Shown here one piece after another: positions 38,514 through 46,936 of a stretch of 64,000 bases of DNA. The notes under the pieces were generated by a model, which saw only the letters and a list, made by a program, of their open reading frames with translations, had not been told where the DNA came from and did not search any database. This stretch comes from Anolis sagrei (Eukaryota > Chordata > Lepidosauria > Squamata > Anolidae), in assembly GCF_037176765.1 (NCBI RefSeq), contig NC_090021.1:59463453-59527452 (forward strand). Reading direction: 5' to 3'. Numbering within the stretch: the first letter of the stretch is position 1; every line of letters starts with the position of its first letter. Made by a program: the position numbers and the translations under genes.

Positions 38514-41500
38514 AATAATTAGTGCCTTATTCTGCAATTTTATGTATGTGTCATCCAATGAAAGCCCCACTGAATTCACTCTCGTATATGTGTTAGTATT
38601 GCAGCCTAAATCTTTAATGCTTAAGACCAAAAGCAGTGTAATATCTAATTCTTATGTATCAGTACTATAATGTATTACAGTATGAACAGAGATGACCATT
38701 ATGTGAGAATTTGTGCCATCAAATTTCTCTGCTTGCTAGATGAGTCAAATACGCTGCACAAGGAATTCATAGAAGACTTTGTCATGAAGCTGCTTGATAA
38801 AGTAAGAGCAATAGTCCTCTTATTTTGATGGAAATTGAAACAATCCTATGTATCCTGAAGTATTCAACCTCAGTGTTTCTATTATCTGCAGGGTGAATTC
38901 ATGTTGAAATCAAAAAGTCACTATTATGTGAATTCTTTACAACACAGAATTATAAACCGATTGTGGCAAACATTGCTGGTTCTATTTCCAAAACTCCATA
39001 AGGTACTGTCTTACATACAATTTGTTGTTAATTTTTAAGTTAAAATTGAGTATTTAGTGTCATAAAATGGAATACTTAATGCCATCAATATATGACAGCC
39101 CTTTTCATAATGTTCTTCTCTCTAATAACGAACTCAAGAGGATGAGTATCCCTCATTTCAAAAGCAAAATGTGGCCTGGGAAAGTGAGATAGTAGCTTCT
39201 ATTGAGTTGTGGAACACATATTGTATATAGCAGTGGTTTTCAACCTGGGGTCTAAGAACCTCTGGGAATCACGATCCTGTTACCGGGGGGGAGGGGGGGG
39301 GGTGTCCAGGAAGGATTGAAGAAATATTGATTTTTTTTTTTGCTGTCAATCCTAAATAATATAAGTAGTAGTAGTAGTAGTGGAGCCCCCGGTGGCACAG
39401 GGGGTTAAACCGCTGAGCTGCTGAACTTGTTGACCAAAAGGTCGCAGGTCCAAATCCAGGGAGTGCCATGAACTTCCGCTGTCAGCACCAGCTTCTGCCA
39501 ACCTAGCAGCTTGAAAACATGCAAATGTGAGTAGAGTAATAGGTACCGCTCCGGCAGGAAGGTAATGGTGCTCCATGCAGTCATGCCGGCCACATGACCT
39601 TGGAAGTGTATACGGACAACACTGGCTCTTCGACTTAGAAATGGAGATGAGCAGCAACCCCCAGAGTCGGACACGAATAGACTTAATGTCAAGGGAAAAC
39701 CTTTACCTTTACCTTAGTAGTGTTAGTAATGTCATATGGAATCATTGTAATCAAAATATATATTACAATAGGAATGTGTGCATAAACACATTAATTTATA
39801 TCCCCTTCTCTCAAAAATTGAAGGACCTTCATGAGAAAACTGAAGTAATTATTTTATGTAGTCCAGTGCCTTAAATCTTAAGTTAAGTTGTGGGGGTCTG
39901 CTGTCACAAAAGGCATTTAAAATGGGGTCTGTAGTGAAGAAAAGGTTGAGAACCACTGCTATATAGAACATGAAATCATGAATTACACTTTGTGTCTGTT
40001 CAGTGTCCCATCCTATACAGCACAATAGAAGGCCGCATTTGGAGTGTTGCCCACTTTTAGCAACTCTTCTCATCTCAAGAGGCTTGAGTGGCACTGTAGG
40101 GTTGTCTAGAACCATGAAATACACTTGTCTTTCAGGATAGAAATATAGTACAGTATTTTGTAGCAGATCCCACTTGCATGTCTGGAGTTTTGATCTGCCT
40201 TATCCTTTGAGCTTAGGATAGTGTGTATTTTCTAAAAACCCTGTGTTAAGGGGAAAAAGTATAGTGAAATTTTCAGCAGGTTTATTTTATCTAAATGTAA
40301 ACCCAGTACAAGCCATTTATCAGACCTGGTTTTGCTACAGAATTAGATTTCTGATCTTACAATACTTCATTTGATTCAAGTTAGTAAAAAAGAAACCTCA
40401 AAATTAAATAGCATCTATAGCAGATTGTGTATTGTATGCATGTTTCCATACTGATGTCAATTTGCAGATTTCAACTGATTTGTAACCTGTGTTTTTTAAA
40501 GGACATTTTAACAAGCATTGTGGATAGGATTCTACAAGCTGGACATAGGAATAATCAAGCATCTGTAAAATATTTAATAGAATGGAATATCATTTTGATT
40601 CTGCACAAGTTTCCCCAGTTTCTTCAAAAATTCTGGGATTGCTTTAACCATGTGAGTAACTAATATGATTTTTAAAAGCATATCAGTTGCTTTAAAGATG
40701 CAAGTGATCAAGTTGCATTGATTTCTTTGCTTGAATGAGTAGCTTTAACTAATGTGCCTCCCTCCATTCAGTTTACATTGACACTGAGACTGTGCCATTA
40801 GAATTTTTGAGCTTCTGTATTTTGGAAACATAGATTATATCTAAATGTAATATTAAAAGTGTAATTAAAATAATTGAAATGACATACATGGGCCAATCTT
40901 GGTTTATTTTTCAGGGCGAAGACCAGCTTAAAACGAGCATTTGCACGTTTTTAGCAGTGCTGTCACATTTTGACATAATTCTCCAAAACGCACCTGAAAA
41001 GGCAAGTTCTTCTGCTTGAGTGTAATCTTATCTCCAGAAGTTACCAATATGTTGAATATAATTCTTTAAACAGAATAAGAAATACTTTTATTAAATAATA
41101 AATATGTTGTATAGCTTAACTTGTGTAAGCAAGTAGTTTGGGGGATTTTAATAGAAACTGTACTATAATAAAATACTGGCTTTGGGCAATAGGATGAAGG
41201 GTATATCTGATCTTTGACCTTAATATTGCTTCTTTGGTGATTGAGCATCTAGCTTTTCCATTGTTAAGTATATAAAATGCTTTATATTCAGAAATCAGCA
41301 GAATTCTACTTATCTGATTGCTTGTCTCATTTGTACAGATTAAGAATTATAGACTAAAGGATGCTTTTCTCTCTTTTAGACTCCAGCTTTGAAGAAAGCC
41401 CTTGTTGTTGTCCTACAGTGGTGTTTCCATCACAATTTTAGTGTTCGATTGTATGCTTTAATCGCTCTGAAGAAAATTTGGGGAATGTGCAAAGTATCAT

Positions 41501-44500
41501 TTGTGAATGATTTCGAAGCTTTAGCTCCAGTTATTGAATGTAGTCTTAATCAGGCGGAAAGCATGCACGGATCAGGGTAAGTAGTACATATTTTGTTTAA
41601 AACGGGTCCTCAAACTAAGCCTGGGGGCCGGATACGGCCCTCCAAGGTCATTTACCCGGCCTTTGCTCAGGGTCAACCTAAGTCTTAAATGACTTGAAAG
41701 CACTCAACAACAACAACAATCCTATCTCATCAGCCAAAAGCAGGCCCACACTTTTCATTGAAATACTAATAAGCTTTATATGTATTAAAATAGTTCTTCA
41801 TTTTAATTATCTTATTTGTTTTTGCACTACAAAAAAGATATGTGCAGTGTGCATAGGGATTGATTCGTGTTTTTTTCAAATTATAATCCGGCCCTCCAAA
41901 AGTTTGAGGGACTGTGACCTGGCCCTCTGTTTAAAAAGATTGTGGACCCCTGGTTTAAAATATAGTCATTACTTTTTGATGGTTATTAATATAGCAGTCA
42001 TCCGACATTGGGGTGGGGGCAGTGTTCTAGACCACTAATGGATGAATCTAATAGTTTCAAAGAGTGCCTCTTTATTTCTGTGACCATTTTTGTCTTACCC
42101 GAGAGAGCATTTGAAAACAAGCTCAGCTCAGTAGCTACAGTTTAAGTTACTAAAATGTATGGGATTCTTTTAGCCAAGTGCATTCTTTTTCTGTAAATGA
42201 AGGAGTTGACTGTTTGCTGCTTGTTTTTAAATTTGGTTAAATTCTGTCATGATGGAAAAAGCAACCCTTCACTTCTGTGAATAAGGTGAGGAAGAAGCTT
42301 GATCCATTTGCCAGCAAGTCATTTACTACTAAGAACTACCAGCAGTAAAGTCTACCATTTTTCTGAAGAAATTAAACATGTTTTAAGACATTTCTACCTC
42401 TTGTCTTAATTATCAGTCAATTGGAGAGCAGCTAGGAAGGAACTAGATAAGATCCACAGGTGCAAAACTACATTGTTAAGTAGCAAAGTCAGGACCACCT
42501 ACATTACAGTATTTCCAGGAAATCATATGTAGATCTTCAGCCTTTAATAATACATTATAGATACCTTTAACAGTAATGTTCTTACTTGGAGTGATATTAT
42601 TATTTGTGTATGTGTGTGTTTGCTGTATGTATGTGTGTGTGTCTCTCTGTGTGTATATTTGTGTTCAAGTTCACTTTATTATGGTCAGTGACCTGCTCAA
42701 GACAAGAGGGACACAGTCCCATGCACACGCACACACACACACAATATTATATCATAATTGAACTTCAGCTTGTACTAATAGAGATTTTTTGGAAATGTTT
42801 CCTTATGACACTTCACTTTGCAGGAATGCTAAAAAGAATTGGCAACGTATCCAAAAGCACTTCTTCTTTGACAATTTCCATCCACTTAAGGACTACTGTC
42901 TTGAGGTATGTGCATAATATAGGAATTATTCAGAGTTTTTTAAAAGATGCTTTGAGATTGGTCCATTTATTTGTTATGTTGAGCATGCAGGTGTGATGAT
43001 GGACTATACTTTAAAGTATTGATCCTGAGAGATCTGGCTTCAAATCTTCACTTAGTTATGAAGCTTATTGAGTCAGTTTCTGTCTCAAGCCTAACCTGTT
43101 TTATTTCAAAACATTGATTGCTGTGAAAGAAAAATGGAATAACCCTATTTAGTGATCTCTCTAAGGGAAAGTAGTAATGGTGGTGGTGGTTTTATAAAAA
43201 TAAATCCCAAGAAAACTATAAAGGTAAATATTTTGTTGGAATTATTTTGTAGCTATTATGGATAGAAAGCTAAAGCTTTAAAATGAAATTCTTCAGATCT
43301 TATCATATGCCATGCCACATTTTCACTGCTTAAACTGAGGTACGTTGCCTTTGAATTAGCCTAATTAGGAGCATGCATGCTCTGCCAAAACATAAAACAT
43401 TGTGACATTGCTGTATTCACTGTGTACTGTTGACAGTTGATTTTGTATCCTATGAACTTTAAAAAAGCTGCATTCTGTTTGTTGTGAATTATTTCTCAGA
43501 TGAGTTCATCTTATTCTTATGTGGAGGATTTGAGGATTATACATCCCCTTAAATTTTCCTTCCTAAATCCTTGAACTCTGTTCCTATGCTTTTAAAGCCT
43601 GCTTCTACTTCTGGCTTTAAAAAAGAAAATGCACATCCATTGGTTGAAGTAGTATTTACTGCACGGAGTCTTTTGTAGTGTACACAGCTGAAATAATATT
43701 TTTCACAGGGAATGAAAAATTATGACTAAGACTATGCCTTGTAGGTATGTATTGTGAGCAAGCAGTTAAGATAAGATTAAATAGGCCCACCTGGCTACTA
43801 CTAAATTCAGTGGGATCTAGGTTCATGTAAATATCAATTGAGAGAGATTTAGGCAAATACATTTCAATAGCAGTTGATGTTTTTCCTTGCAGACAATATT
43901 TTTCACCTTGCCACGTCTTTCAGAAATTGCTGAGGAGGAGTGGATCTCTCTCTCTAAGTTTAAAGCGTTCACAGACCTCCCACTGAGCTCAACCTTTCCA
44001 TGTTCCAATTCTTGCACTGCACTTCTTGATCTAAAGCCAAGTGACTGGTGCCAGCAAGATAGAGGTAACTTCTGTTTATATTTTGTTCTTTGTTGTGTGC
44101 TGACTGTTTTACTGTTTCAATTTCATACATTCAGGCTAAAATGTTATATATTTTTTCAATGGTTTTATAATATCATGCTGAATGTTTTAATTGTATTTTT
44201 ATGACTATATGGCATCAAATTGCTGCCAACTCTGTAAGCCGCCTTGAGTCGCCTCAGGGCTGAGAAAGGCGGACAACAAATACCATAAATAAAATAAACA
44301 GATAAATAAATAAATCTGTTGCATTTTTAAATTCTCATTCTTAAACAGAATAAAGAAAACATCTGTCCTAACCAATGTAAGTTCAGAAATTCTAGTGTTT
44401 TCAGGACACTATTTGTTATATTTAAATAACAAAGCTATCTCTTTCAGGTTTGAATTCATCCGAATCAAGTAATGAAAGAGAATGGACCGATGTTCAGAAA

Positions 44501-46936
44501 AAAATCATTCCCTGGAAGGACAGTACACCAGATTTGGATCTAGAGCTTGTATTTCAAGATCGGGCTTCTAAACTTTGCAAATCAAATAGTAAATTGATTG
44601 TAGTAGCTTCTCTCCTTGATAAACCCACCAATTTGGGAGGTAAGATTTTTAAAATATGTGTGTATGTGCCTTCAAGTCGCCTGATGACTTATGGCAGCCT
44701 CATACATTTCACAGAGTTTTCTTAGGGAAGGTATACTTGGGGGTGGTTTTCCCGGTTCCTTCTTCTGAAATTTCGCATACAGCACCTGGTATTCATTGAG
44801 AGTCTCCCATGTTGGCCTGATTTCATTTTCACAATCAGATTGGCTCTAGAGTCCTTTTAGGTGTTTAGATTTTGGCTTACAATCTTTTAAATACTGAACA
44901 GGATGCTAACCAATAGTAAATCATGCTGGGGGATTTGTGAATAATCTAGTTTTTAAGATAGTCATAGATCGAACATACTGAAAGTGTTCTGCTCATTTAT
45001 AGGCTTGTGTCGTACATGTGAAATATTTGGTGTCTCTGCTCTAATCGTTGGCAGCATTCATTACATAAATGACAAACAATTTCAGTACCTCAGTGTTTCT
45101 GCTGAACAATGGCTTTCACTTCTTGAGGTGAGTAAATAAATGTTAATTAAATTGATTGCTATAGATACCTCAAATATCTGTTGCTAATTTCCATAAACAT
45201 ACCTGTCTGCTTTTTCGGTGAGGCTTTCTAATACTTTAATTTGATTATTTAAGTAGCATTAAATGTAATACAGTTCAAGTTAGCATTTTCCAATAGAATT
45301 CGAATTGTAACCAACCCTGTGCCCCTTATTGGGAGAAAGGCAAGATATGAAATAAATAAATAAATAAATAAATAGTTAAGATTCTCAGGTGTACATCTGA
45401 AGAAAAACATTGTGCTTAGGCCTAGCAGCAGATGAAAGGCCTACCTTCCATTCCAGCTGCCACTGCTGTACCTTTAGAGCAATTGTTCCCAACTTTTTTT
45501 TGTCCAGGAACCACTCTCAAACATTAGTACCAAAAGGGTTACAAATCAGTTTTTAATCAACTTTAGATTTGGTTTGGTTATTTGGGGTGCTGATTCAGAA
45601 AAGTGCATTGGATAGAGCACATCAGCTCTAGTTCCTGATACAGAACATATGCCATCCAGTAGTTGCCATCTGCTCGCCCACAGAAAACTATATTTAATAA
45701 TCTAGCGCCTCGGATCTTATTTTAGGTCTCACGGCCCACAGGTTGGGAACCACTGCTTTAAAGGAAGTATAAAAGAGGCAGGCACATGGGTCCATTGGCC
45801 CTCAGTACCAGCAACAAATGAAAGACTGGTTTCTGCTGGACTTCATCTTTTTCCCCTCCACCCCCATTCCTTATGTTTTTGTGTCTTATTTAGGTTATAA
45901 TCTTGAGGGCAGGAATCTGTGAAATCAACAATACATAAGCCTTAGGCTATTCTGAGAGCCTTTTGGGCTAAAGGGCAGGGTATAAAACTTTTTTAAAAAA
46001 TAGCTGGGTGCTGTGGCTTATCAGGGGAAAGGGGCAGTGAGAGAAGGAAGGTTACTGGTTCATGCCTTGATTTGAGGTTTTAGAAATATTTCACTGACCT
46101 TTCTCAGAAGTTGAAGACATAGATCACCAGCTGATCCAGAATGATTTTTCTTTTGTTCATATTGATAAAATATAGTGGTGTGGCTGAATCAGTCTTCGCA
46201 AGGATTTAACTTATCAGCCTTTTGAAGAATCAAATCATGTTCTGATGTATGACACATCTGCAATATATTGATTTTTTAATTTTTAAAACATCTATACTCA
46301 TCTCACTTTTTAATATGCAGGTTAAGCCATTTCAGCTTGTTGATTACTTGGAGCAGAAGAAAATTGAAGGCTACACTATAATAGGTGTTGAGCAAACAGC
46401 CAAGAGTTGCGATCTAACAGAATACAGCTTTCCAGAGAAATCTCTGCTGCTGCTTGGGTAAATGAGAAGAGCTTTCTTAGTCACGTTTTCCCAAATATCT
46501 GTTTCATAGTCAAAGCTGAGAACTGCACAGCTGGAACATGGAAAATGCTCGTTATGATACCCCAATTTGCTATAAGGCAAAAGGTTGCAATATTTTCTTT
46601 GGAGACGTTTCTTTTTGGTTAATGGAAAGACTGGGGGGAGTGTCTGCTTGCAGTAATGGAACCAGGTTCTTTCTGTACACAGTTATATTCTCTATATGGA
46701 ATACTGTTACTTATTTGTGTGGTTCCTTAATGCTAACTGGAATGCGTATTTGTGGTTTTCTTCTGATCAGAAATGAACATGAAGGAATTCCTGCAAACCT
46801 GATCCAGCAGTTGGACACTTGCGTGGAAATTCCACAACAAGGAGTTATTCGGTCACTTAATGTCCATGTAAGTGGAGCTCTGCTTATTTGGGAATATACT
46901 CGGCAGCAGATTCTCAAAGAGAAGGAATCAAGATGA
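4897..46936 (+). CDS. TARBP1: TARBP1, tRNA (guanosine-18-2'-O)-methyltransferase, 30 exons
   Basis: This is the SPOUT-family enzyme that 2'-O-methylates G18 of some tRNAs (vertebrate relative of yeast Trm3). I built it by eye from splice sites and remembered vertebrate TARBP1. Coding exons: 4897-5734, 10632-10729, 11408-11477, 11988-12136, 13877-13929, 15078-15175, 18258-18393, 19273-19369, 20201-20290, 28553-28688, 29406-29505, 30705-30880, 31717-31814, 32763-32924, 33257-33435, 34639-34888, 34970-35158, 36194-36393, 36593-36664, 38681-38801, 38892-39002, 40502-40651, 40915-41001, 41380-41576, 42824-42905, 43893-44064, 44448-44639, 45003-45127, 46321-46457, 46771-46936. The sum is 4,731 nt, giving 1,576 residues plus stop (human about 1,620). 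All phases join without a break. Residues up to about 1,370 are a helical-repeat-like region; the catalytic domain is C-terminal. The start ATG at 4897 has a strong context (GCCATGG) and the protein begins [11 protein letters not shown], as in mammals. Every intron is GT-AG except intron 23 (GC-AG). Confidence 0.96.
5885..7025. mobile_element. Penelope-like retroelement fragment with an internal duplication
   Basis: The fragment shares blocks with 59071-59154 and 60545-60793 (AATAAAGAATAACACTC; GATGCCTGCCATAGATGCAG; GAACATGGCCATACAGCCCG), a known high-copy lizard repeat that I assign to Penelope-like elements from memory. An 83-bp stretch at 6073-6155 is repeated exactly at 6224-6306. A hAT MITE is inserted at 6630-6980. 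It lies in TARBP1 intron 1. Confidence 0.6.
6630..6980. mobile_element. hAT MITE, 351 bp
   Basis: Inverted ends are CAGGGGTCCTCAAACT and AGTTTGAGGACCCCTG. Target duplications are TTCTAGAA / TTGTAGAA (7 of 8). The same family, in the other direction, lies at 41603-41952. Confidence 0.88.
7203..7305 (-). mobile_element. CR1 extreme 3' end
   Basis: It resembles 57770-57870: CATAGAATCAATTGAGTTGG then CCAACCCCTTGCCAAGAAGC. It is strongly truncated. Confidence 0.7.
7529..7857. mobile_element. Tc1/mariner-type MITE, 329 bp
   Basis: Ends CAGGTAGTCTCTAAGTTAT and, inverted, CAGGCAGTCCCCAAATTAT lie between TA dinucleotides (7527-7528 and 7858-7859). A related partial copy lies just before it (about 7345-7500), sharing the word GAGTTATCATGG-type and AAAAGGTGTC. 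Confidence 0.65.
8003..9353. mobile_element. Palindromic MITE split by a hAT element, with a CR1 inside
   Basis: A MITE with ends related to the one at 63197-63405 (TACACTGTAATACTGCAG ... ATGTAGATACA) is interrupted at 8118-9264 by a hAT element. The hAT has ends CAGGCATGGGCAAAC and GTTTTACCCATACCTG and target duplications GTGTAGAG / ATGTAGAG. Within the hAT lie a minus-strand CR1 3' end (about 8376-8715), a GGAA-rich stretch (8726-8825) and G/C homopolymer runs flanked by GTAGCC words (about 8830-9085). Confidence 0.7.
9354..10631. other. Rest of TARBP1 intron 1, little to see
   Basis: It is A/T-rich intron sequence. The only clear item is an old L2/CR1-type 3' tail in reverse at about 10175-10350 (reversed AAATAAAT repeat, CTTCTCACTCCGAAAGG). 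No exon-like stretch was seen. Confidence 0.6.
12901..13772 (+). mobile_element. Non-autonomous Helitron
   Basis: The element starts with TCTATATAAATAAAAATG after an A. It ends in CTAG before a T, with the expected hairpin GCCACA-GCAACG-TGTGGC about 10 bases upstream of the end. This fits Helitron insertion between A and T. There is no Rep/helicase frame. It lies in TARBP1 intron 4. Confidence 0.85.
13930..15077. other. TARBP1 intron 5, nothing recognised
   Basis: There is no repeat or exon I can name. Short open frames at 14100-14441 lack any family signal. Confidence 0.5.
16318..16944 (+). mobile_element. L2-like LINE 3' end with duplicated first 53 bases
   Basis: A plus-strand frame (16374-16670) reads [20 protein letters not shown] and [16 protein letters not shown], the C-terminal pol tail of an L2/CR1-superfamily LINE. 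The tail ends in the usual GTAAGCCGCCCTGAGT stem region and an AAATAAAT repeat. Bases 16318-16370 and 16371-16423 are an exact 53-bp tandem copy at the truncated 5' end. Confidence 0.8.
16998..17519. repeat. Near-perfect 522-bp inverted repeat inside the hAT
   Basis: Arms 16998-17241 (244 bp) and 17268-17519 (252 bp) are reverse complements apart from two small length differences (2 and 6 bp, the latter in a GCAGAA-type repeat). The 26-base spacer holds its own short stem (AGTTGTT / AACAACT). As a result both strands read out almost the same peptide, which I take as a shadow and not a gene. The arms are CpG- and CAG-rich. Confidence 0.9.
19490..19670 (-). mobile_element. Old L2-like pol fragment
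   Basis: Reversed words match the pol tail seen elsewhere (GAGAGTTCCCCAGCCTGGG, TTGTGAAGGCTCCCTCCCAT). It is strongly decayed and lies in TARBP1 intron 8. Confidence 0.45.
21688..23127 (+). CDS. L1 ORF1 protein (RNA-binding chaperone)
   Basis: The product is 479 residues, longer than human ORF1p (338). Residues 1-110 are low complexity, with an Asn-rich run coded by an AAT repeat. Residues about 145-260 are Lys/Glu/Leu-rich with heptads, a strong coiled coil for trimer formation. Residues about 265-360 match the RRM ([14 protein letters not shown]), and about 300-400 match the C-terminal domain ([23 protein letters not shown]). ORF1p binds L1 RNA in cytoplasmic particles. The start at 21688 is the first Met of the frame; a later Met is possible, since the N-terminal part looks like former UTR. 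Confidence 0.9.
   Translation: MIQNPHSPPSSKSSPALTPLIFPTLIPPLSPTTLVENSPYRRKEEPIKGHQTSNNKIKLDKQGKNLRFKNNNNNNINNPSQSVGPVPLQAHSNKDRERSPITVSNPKMMTPKTKLEKTDKENKESKEVKDLKEIKDNKDSKSQARKGSSAEDSINKEILKEILKIADKQDELKKDLKRIETNHATQQKNLQEELQLLRKDLTSEVSLIKDEMNNMASDIKKIKEDKGKAEKAHKQLDEKISKLELEITKTKELQERMEMKELESQLRFRNITEEPNEDLRQIIVTMTAAMLNKDQKEVDLEIDRTYRIATNYSKKNKTPKDTIVQFTKKRTRDEILKINSNTPPYYKDNKVTIMKEVPQSTIIKRKKYFFLVDELRKANIRFRWEKPEGLMVSYKEQKFWLTSEEKASDFYRTLMSDQGRTASDHRLIGGRQIKRPLSSPDNDRQHGPKAKEFKTRQTDSGNGFGDSGLSHEDQNGKND
23099..26872 (+). CDS. L1 ORF2 protein (endonuclease and reverse transcriptase)
   Basis: The product is 1,257 residues with no stop or frameshift. The N-terminal apurinic-type endonuclease shows [25 protein letters not shown] and SDHCALEF, covering the catalytic Asn, Glu, Asp and His. 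The central reverse transcriptase shows [28 protein letters not shown] and the catalytic FADD box ([10 protein letters not shown]). A C-terminal Cys-rich segment ([19 protein letters not shown]) is the usual L1 zinc-knuckle-like region. The frame overlaps the ORF1 end by 29 bases in the +1 frame. A second candidate start is the Met in ATGATTGA at 23120, which overlaps the ORF1 stop. All key residues are present. Confidence 0.93.
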   Translation: MRIKMEKMIECMKEIKIFCNNVNGLNSPVKRKKLFNKIKKGKYDLVALQETHTAQKHSVHLVNRELGKEFHSLAGEKKRGVIIYARERLAPELAFRDSDGRVVGIKIKQGNKNILVCNLYAPNGPKTKFLKNLNEQLQESQHDHLILLGDFNGVVNNAWDKSKAVKDTKGDKCNSLPLKFLHLKEEWDLVDAWRTQNIEERDYTFYSGRHNRWSRIDMVWASKAINPQLSRIKILPRDLSDHCALEFTLNQREKTFRWRLDDNLLKEEKDIDTNKKLLKEYFELNDLQDTNSITLWEACKAVMRGHLIKQKRNINKVKTQKLEEINRAIEKAEHQLKKNVENKKARKELDQLKKQKFSLETEDLAKQLRSIRQKEFLQANKPGRWLARKIRRKKQENYVVRIKTKKGEATSDPDIIREFYDYYNNLYSEDRVSMDEITSYLSDQKLERLSDQERTLLNNEISEDEIKKAIKRLKSSKAPGPDGFTAAFYKSMCNEITPYLKKVMNLAMTDKVIPDSWKAATIIVIPKENTDPTEVKNYRPISLLNQDYKIFTSILSERLKTFLNNWVGEEQSGFLPGRQMKENIRNIIDLIEYYDFHHQREVAFMAVDAEKAFDNVRWEFFQAILREMDFGYGFTNAIEAIYNTQEARLWINDCPSNHITIRKGTRQGCPLSPLIFNLTLEILLRNLRIDKSLPHLSVGKKALRFRAFADDLICVIEDPRKHAQTWISKIERFGKLAGFKINREKTKILTKNINKKNQEELKKTTGMTIVTKLKYLGIYISANNRQLFKNNYVPAWDKMKKDLKNWSNINISLLGRISVIKMNILPRFLFLFQNLPIIQSKTPFNEWNKTIRSFIWKGKKPRIKHLHMIDATKRGGLGLPDLNLYHDACGISWIKDWIMLEKEKILALEGFNLRKGWHAYLWLDQRKKEKSFNNHAIRRPLLKIWEKYKKTLYLGKIPMWFSPLEGEQRRLLGWRKWPTYRAAITKKEGLLQLRTKEDLSKEFNSFSWLHYHQLRDHYNRDQKIGFMEKDPFWEKVLRKEKKTTTSIYNLLLEWTTEQEKVKDCMVKWARNFGRTISLQEWEQLWTKKIKYTYAIVLKENWYKMFHRWYMTPQKVGKMFKTANNKCWKCEEQVGTFFHQWWSCPVSQKFWKKINGICEKILNIKIREKAECYLLSLFKEEWNLGVNEDILLTFLTTAARIVFARKWKSKEIPTEQEWWEKVLEIRDMDRLTYALRDANGRPLKRTDWLPLDKYLGMD
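27727..27915. mobile_element. Possible pogo/Tigger-type DNA element end
   Basis: ACAATGGTCCCTCACTTATTG resembles the terminus of Tigger-like elements. I could not find the matching far end, so family and extent are uncertain. Confidence 0.35.
28899..29055 (+). mobile_element. tRNA-derived SINE, partial
   Basis: The head GAGCCCCCGGTGGCGCAGTG and a B box-like GGTCAGCAGTTCGAATCC are followed by a SINE body ending ACAAGGATGATAAATATG. The tail found in the 31934-32192 copy is missing. Confidence 0.8.
31934..32192 (-). mobile_element. tRNA-derived SINE, near full length
   Basis: This is the reverse of the 28899 SINE, with head word TTAACCCATTGCGCCACCAG at the right end and the extra tail (GGACATTGCCCAGGGGACTC) on the left. 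It lies in TARBP1 intron 13. Confidence 0.8.
33490..34305 (+). mobile_element. L2-like LINE 3' end with the pol tail still open
   Basis: The plus frame 33548-34042 gives 164 residues of pol C-terminus ([60 protein letters not shown]). The 3' UTR ends in GTAAACCGCAATGAGTCGCC and AAATAAAT repeats. The open frame suggests a fairly young 5'-truncated copy. It lies in TARBP1 intron 15. Confidence 0.85.
36935..37625 (-). mobile_element. Old L1 ORF2 C-terminal fragment
   Basis: The minus frame 37596-37369 ([40 protein letters not shown]) matches the C-terminal part of L1 ORF2 by style and order. Downstream on the minus strand only decayed pieces remain. It lies in TARBP1 intron 19. Confidence 0.6.
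38435..38515 (+). mobile_element. L2-type 3' tail
   Basis: GTGAGCTACCCCGAGTCTC is followed by a GGCGGGGTATAAATAAATAAA repeat, the shared LINE 3' stem and tail. Confidence 0.6.
39231..39958. mobile_element. hAT element (SPIN/Charlie-like ends) with a Sauria SINE inside
   Basis: Ends CAGTGGTTTTCAACCTGGGG and AAAGGTTGAGAACCACTG lie between GTATATAG / CTATATAG (7 of 8). The ends resemble those of several hAT families, so the name is tentative. A plus-strand Sauria SINE with BovB-like tail (GACTTAATGTCAAGGGAAAA) lies inside at 39381-39717. It lies in TARBP1 intron 21. Confidence 0.82.
39381..39717 (+). mobile_element. Sauria-type tRNA SINE, full length
   Basis: The head GAGCCCCCGGTGGCACAGGG, B box-like GGTCGCAGGTCCAAATCC and the complete tail are present. 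A TAG triplet repeat flanks both sides, so the target duplication is hard to fix. Confidence 0.85.
41002..41379 (+). other. TARBP1: TARBP1 intron 23, GC-AG type
   Basis: Exon 23 must end after GAA AAG (protein ...NAPEK) and exon 24 begins ACT CCA GCT ([10 protein letters not shown]...), both in phase 0. The donor at that point reads AAG|GCAAGT, an otherwise perfect donor with GC in place of GT. The acceptor is a normal pyrimidine tract plus AG at 41378-41379. The nearest GT downstream would break the frame. Confidence 0.85.
41603..41952. mobile_element. hAT MITE, 350 bp
   Basis: It is the same family as 6630-6980, reversed. A perfect 8-bp target duplication GTTTAAAA lies at 41595-41602 and 41953-41960. 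The left end has lost part of the CAGGGG word. It lies in TARBP1 intron 24. Confidence 0.88.
41961..42823. other. Rest of TARBP1 intron 24
   Basis: Nothing recognised except a TG-rich stretch (about 42604-42655) and an AC microsatellite (about 42725-42742). Confidence 0.5.
42906..43892. other. TARBP1 intron 25, nothing recognised
   Basis: A/T-rich intron sequence without a repeat family or exon I can name. Confidence 0.5.
44225..44313 (+). mobile_element. L2-type 3' tail
   Basis: GTAAGCCGCCTTGAGTCGCC, then GGCTGAGAAAGGCGG and AAATAAAT repeats. Confidence 0.6.
44448..46936 (+). CDS. TARBP1: TARBP1 exons 27-30: SPOUT catalytic domain
   Basis: These four exons encode residues about 1371-1576, the SAM-binding trefoil-knot methyltransferase domain. 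The three TrmH/SpoU motifs are visible. Motif 1 is [17 protein letters not shown] with N1432 and R1438, the Arg being the expected catalytic residue. Motif 2 is LLLLGNEHEGIP at about 1517-1529. Motif 3 is [17 protein letters not shown] at about 1542-1558. Exons 27 and 28 split inside motif 1 (GG|LCRT) and exons 29 and 30 inside motif 2 (the Gly of GNE). No key residue is missing, so the domain looks functional. The protein ends in a short basic/acidic tail, and the stop is TGA at 46934-46936. Confidence 0.95.
45305..45378 (+). mobile_element. L2/CR1-type 3' tail, decayed
   Basis: GGGAGAAAGGCAAGATATGA followed by an AAATAAAT repeat. A similar relic lies at about 45945-46003. Confidence 0.5.
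45480..45755. mobile_element. hAT MITE, 276 bp
   Basis: Ends CAATTGTTCCCAACTTT and GGTTGGGAACCACTG lie between CTTTAGAG / CTTTAAAG (7 of 8). It lies in TARBP1 intron 28. Confidence 0.78.

Noticed and set aside
40915-41010. A GT donor a few bases after the exon 23 end
   Set aside because: Using it adds a partial codon and breaks the frame with exon 24, so the GC donor is preferred.
4897-46936. Reading the gene as the Dicer partner TRBP
   Set aside because: That protein is TARBP2, with double-stranded RNA-binding domains. Here the C-terminus is a SPOUT methyltransferase, so the gene is TARBP1.
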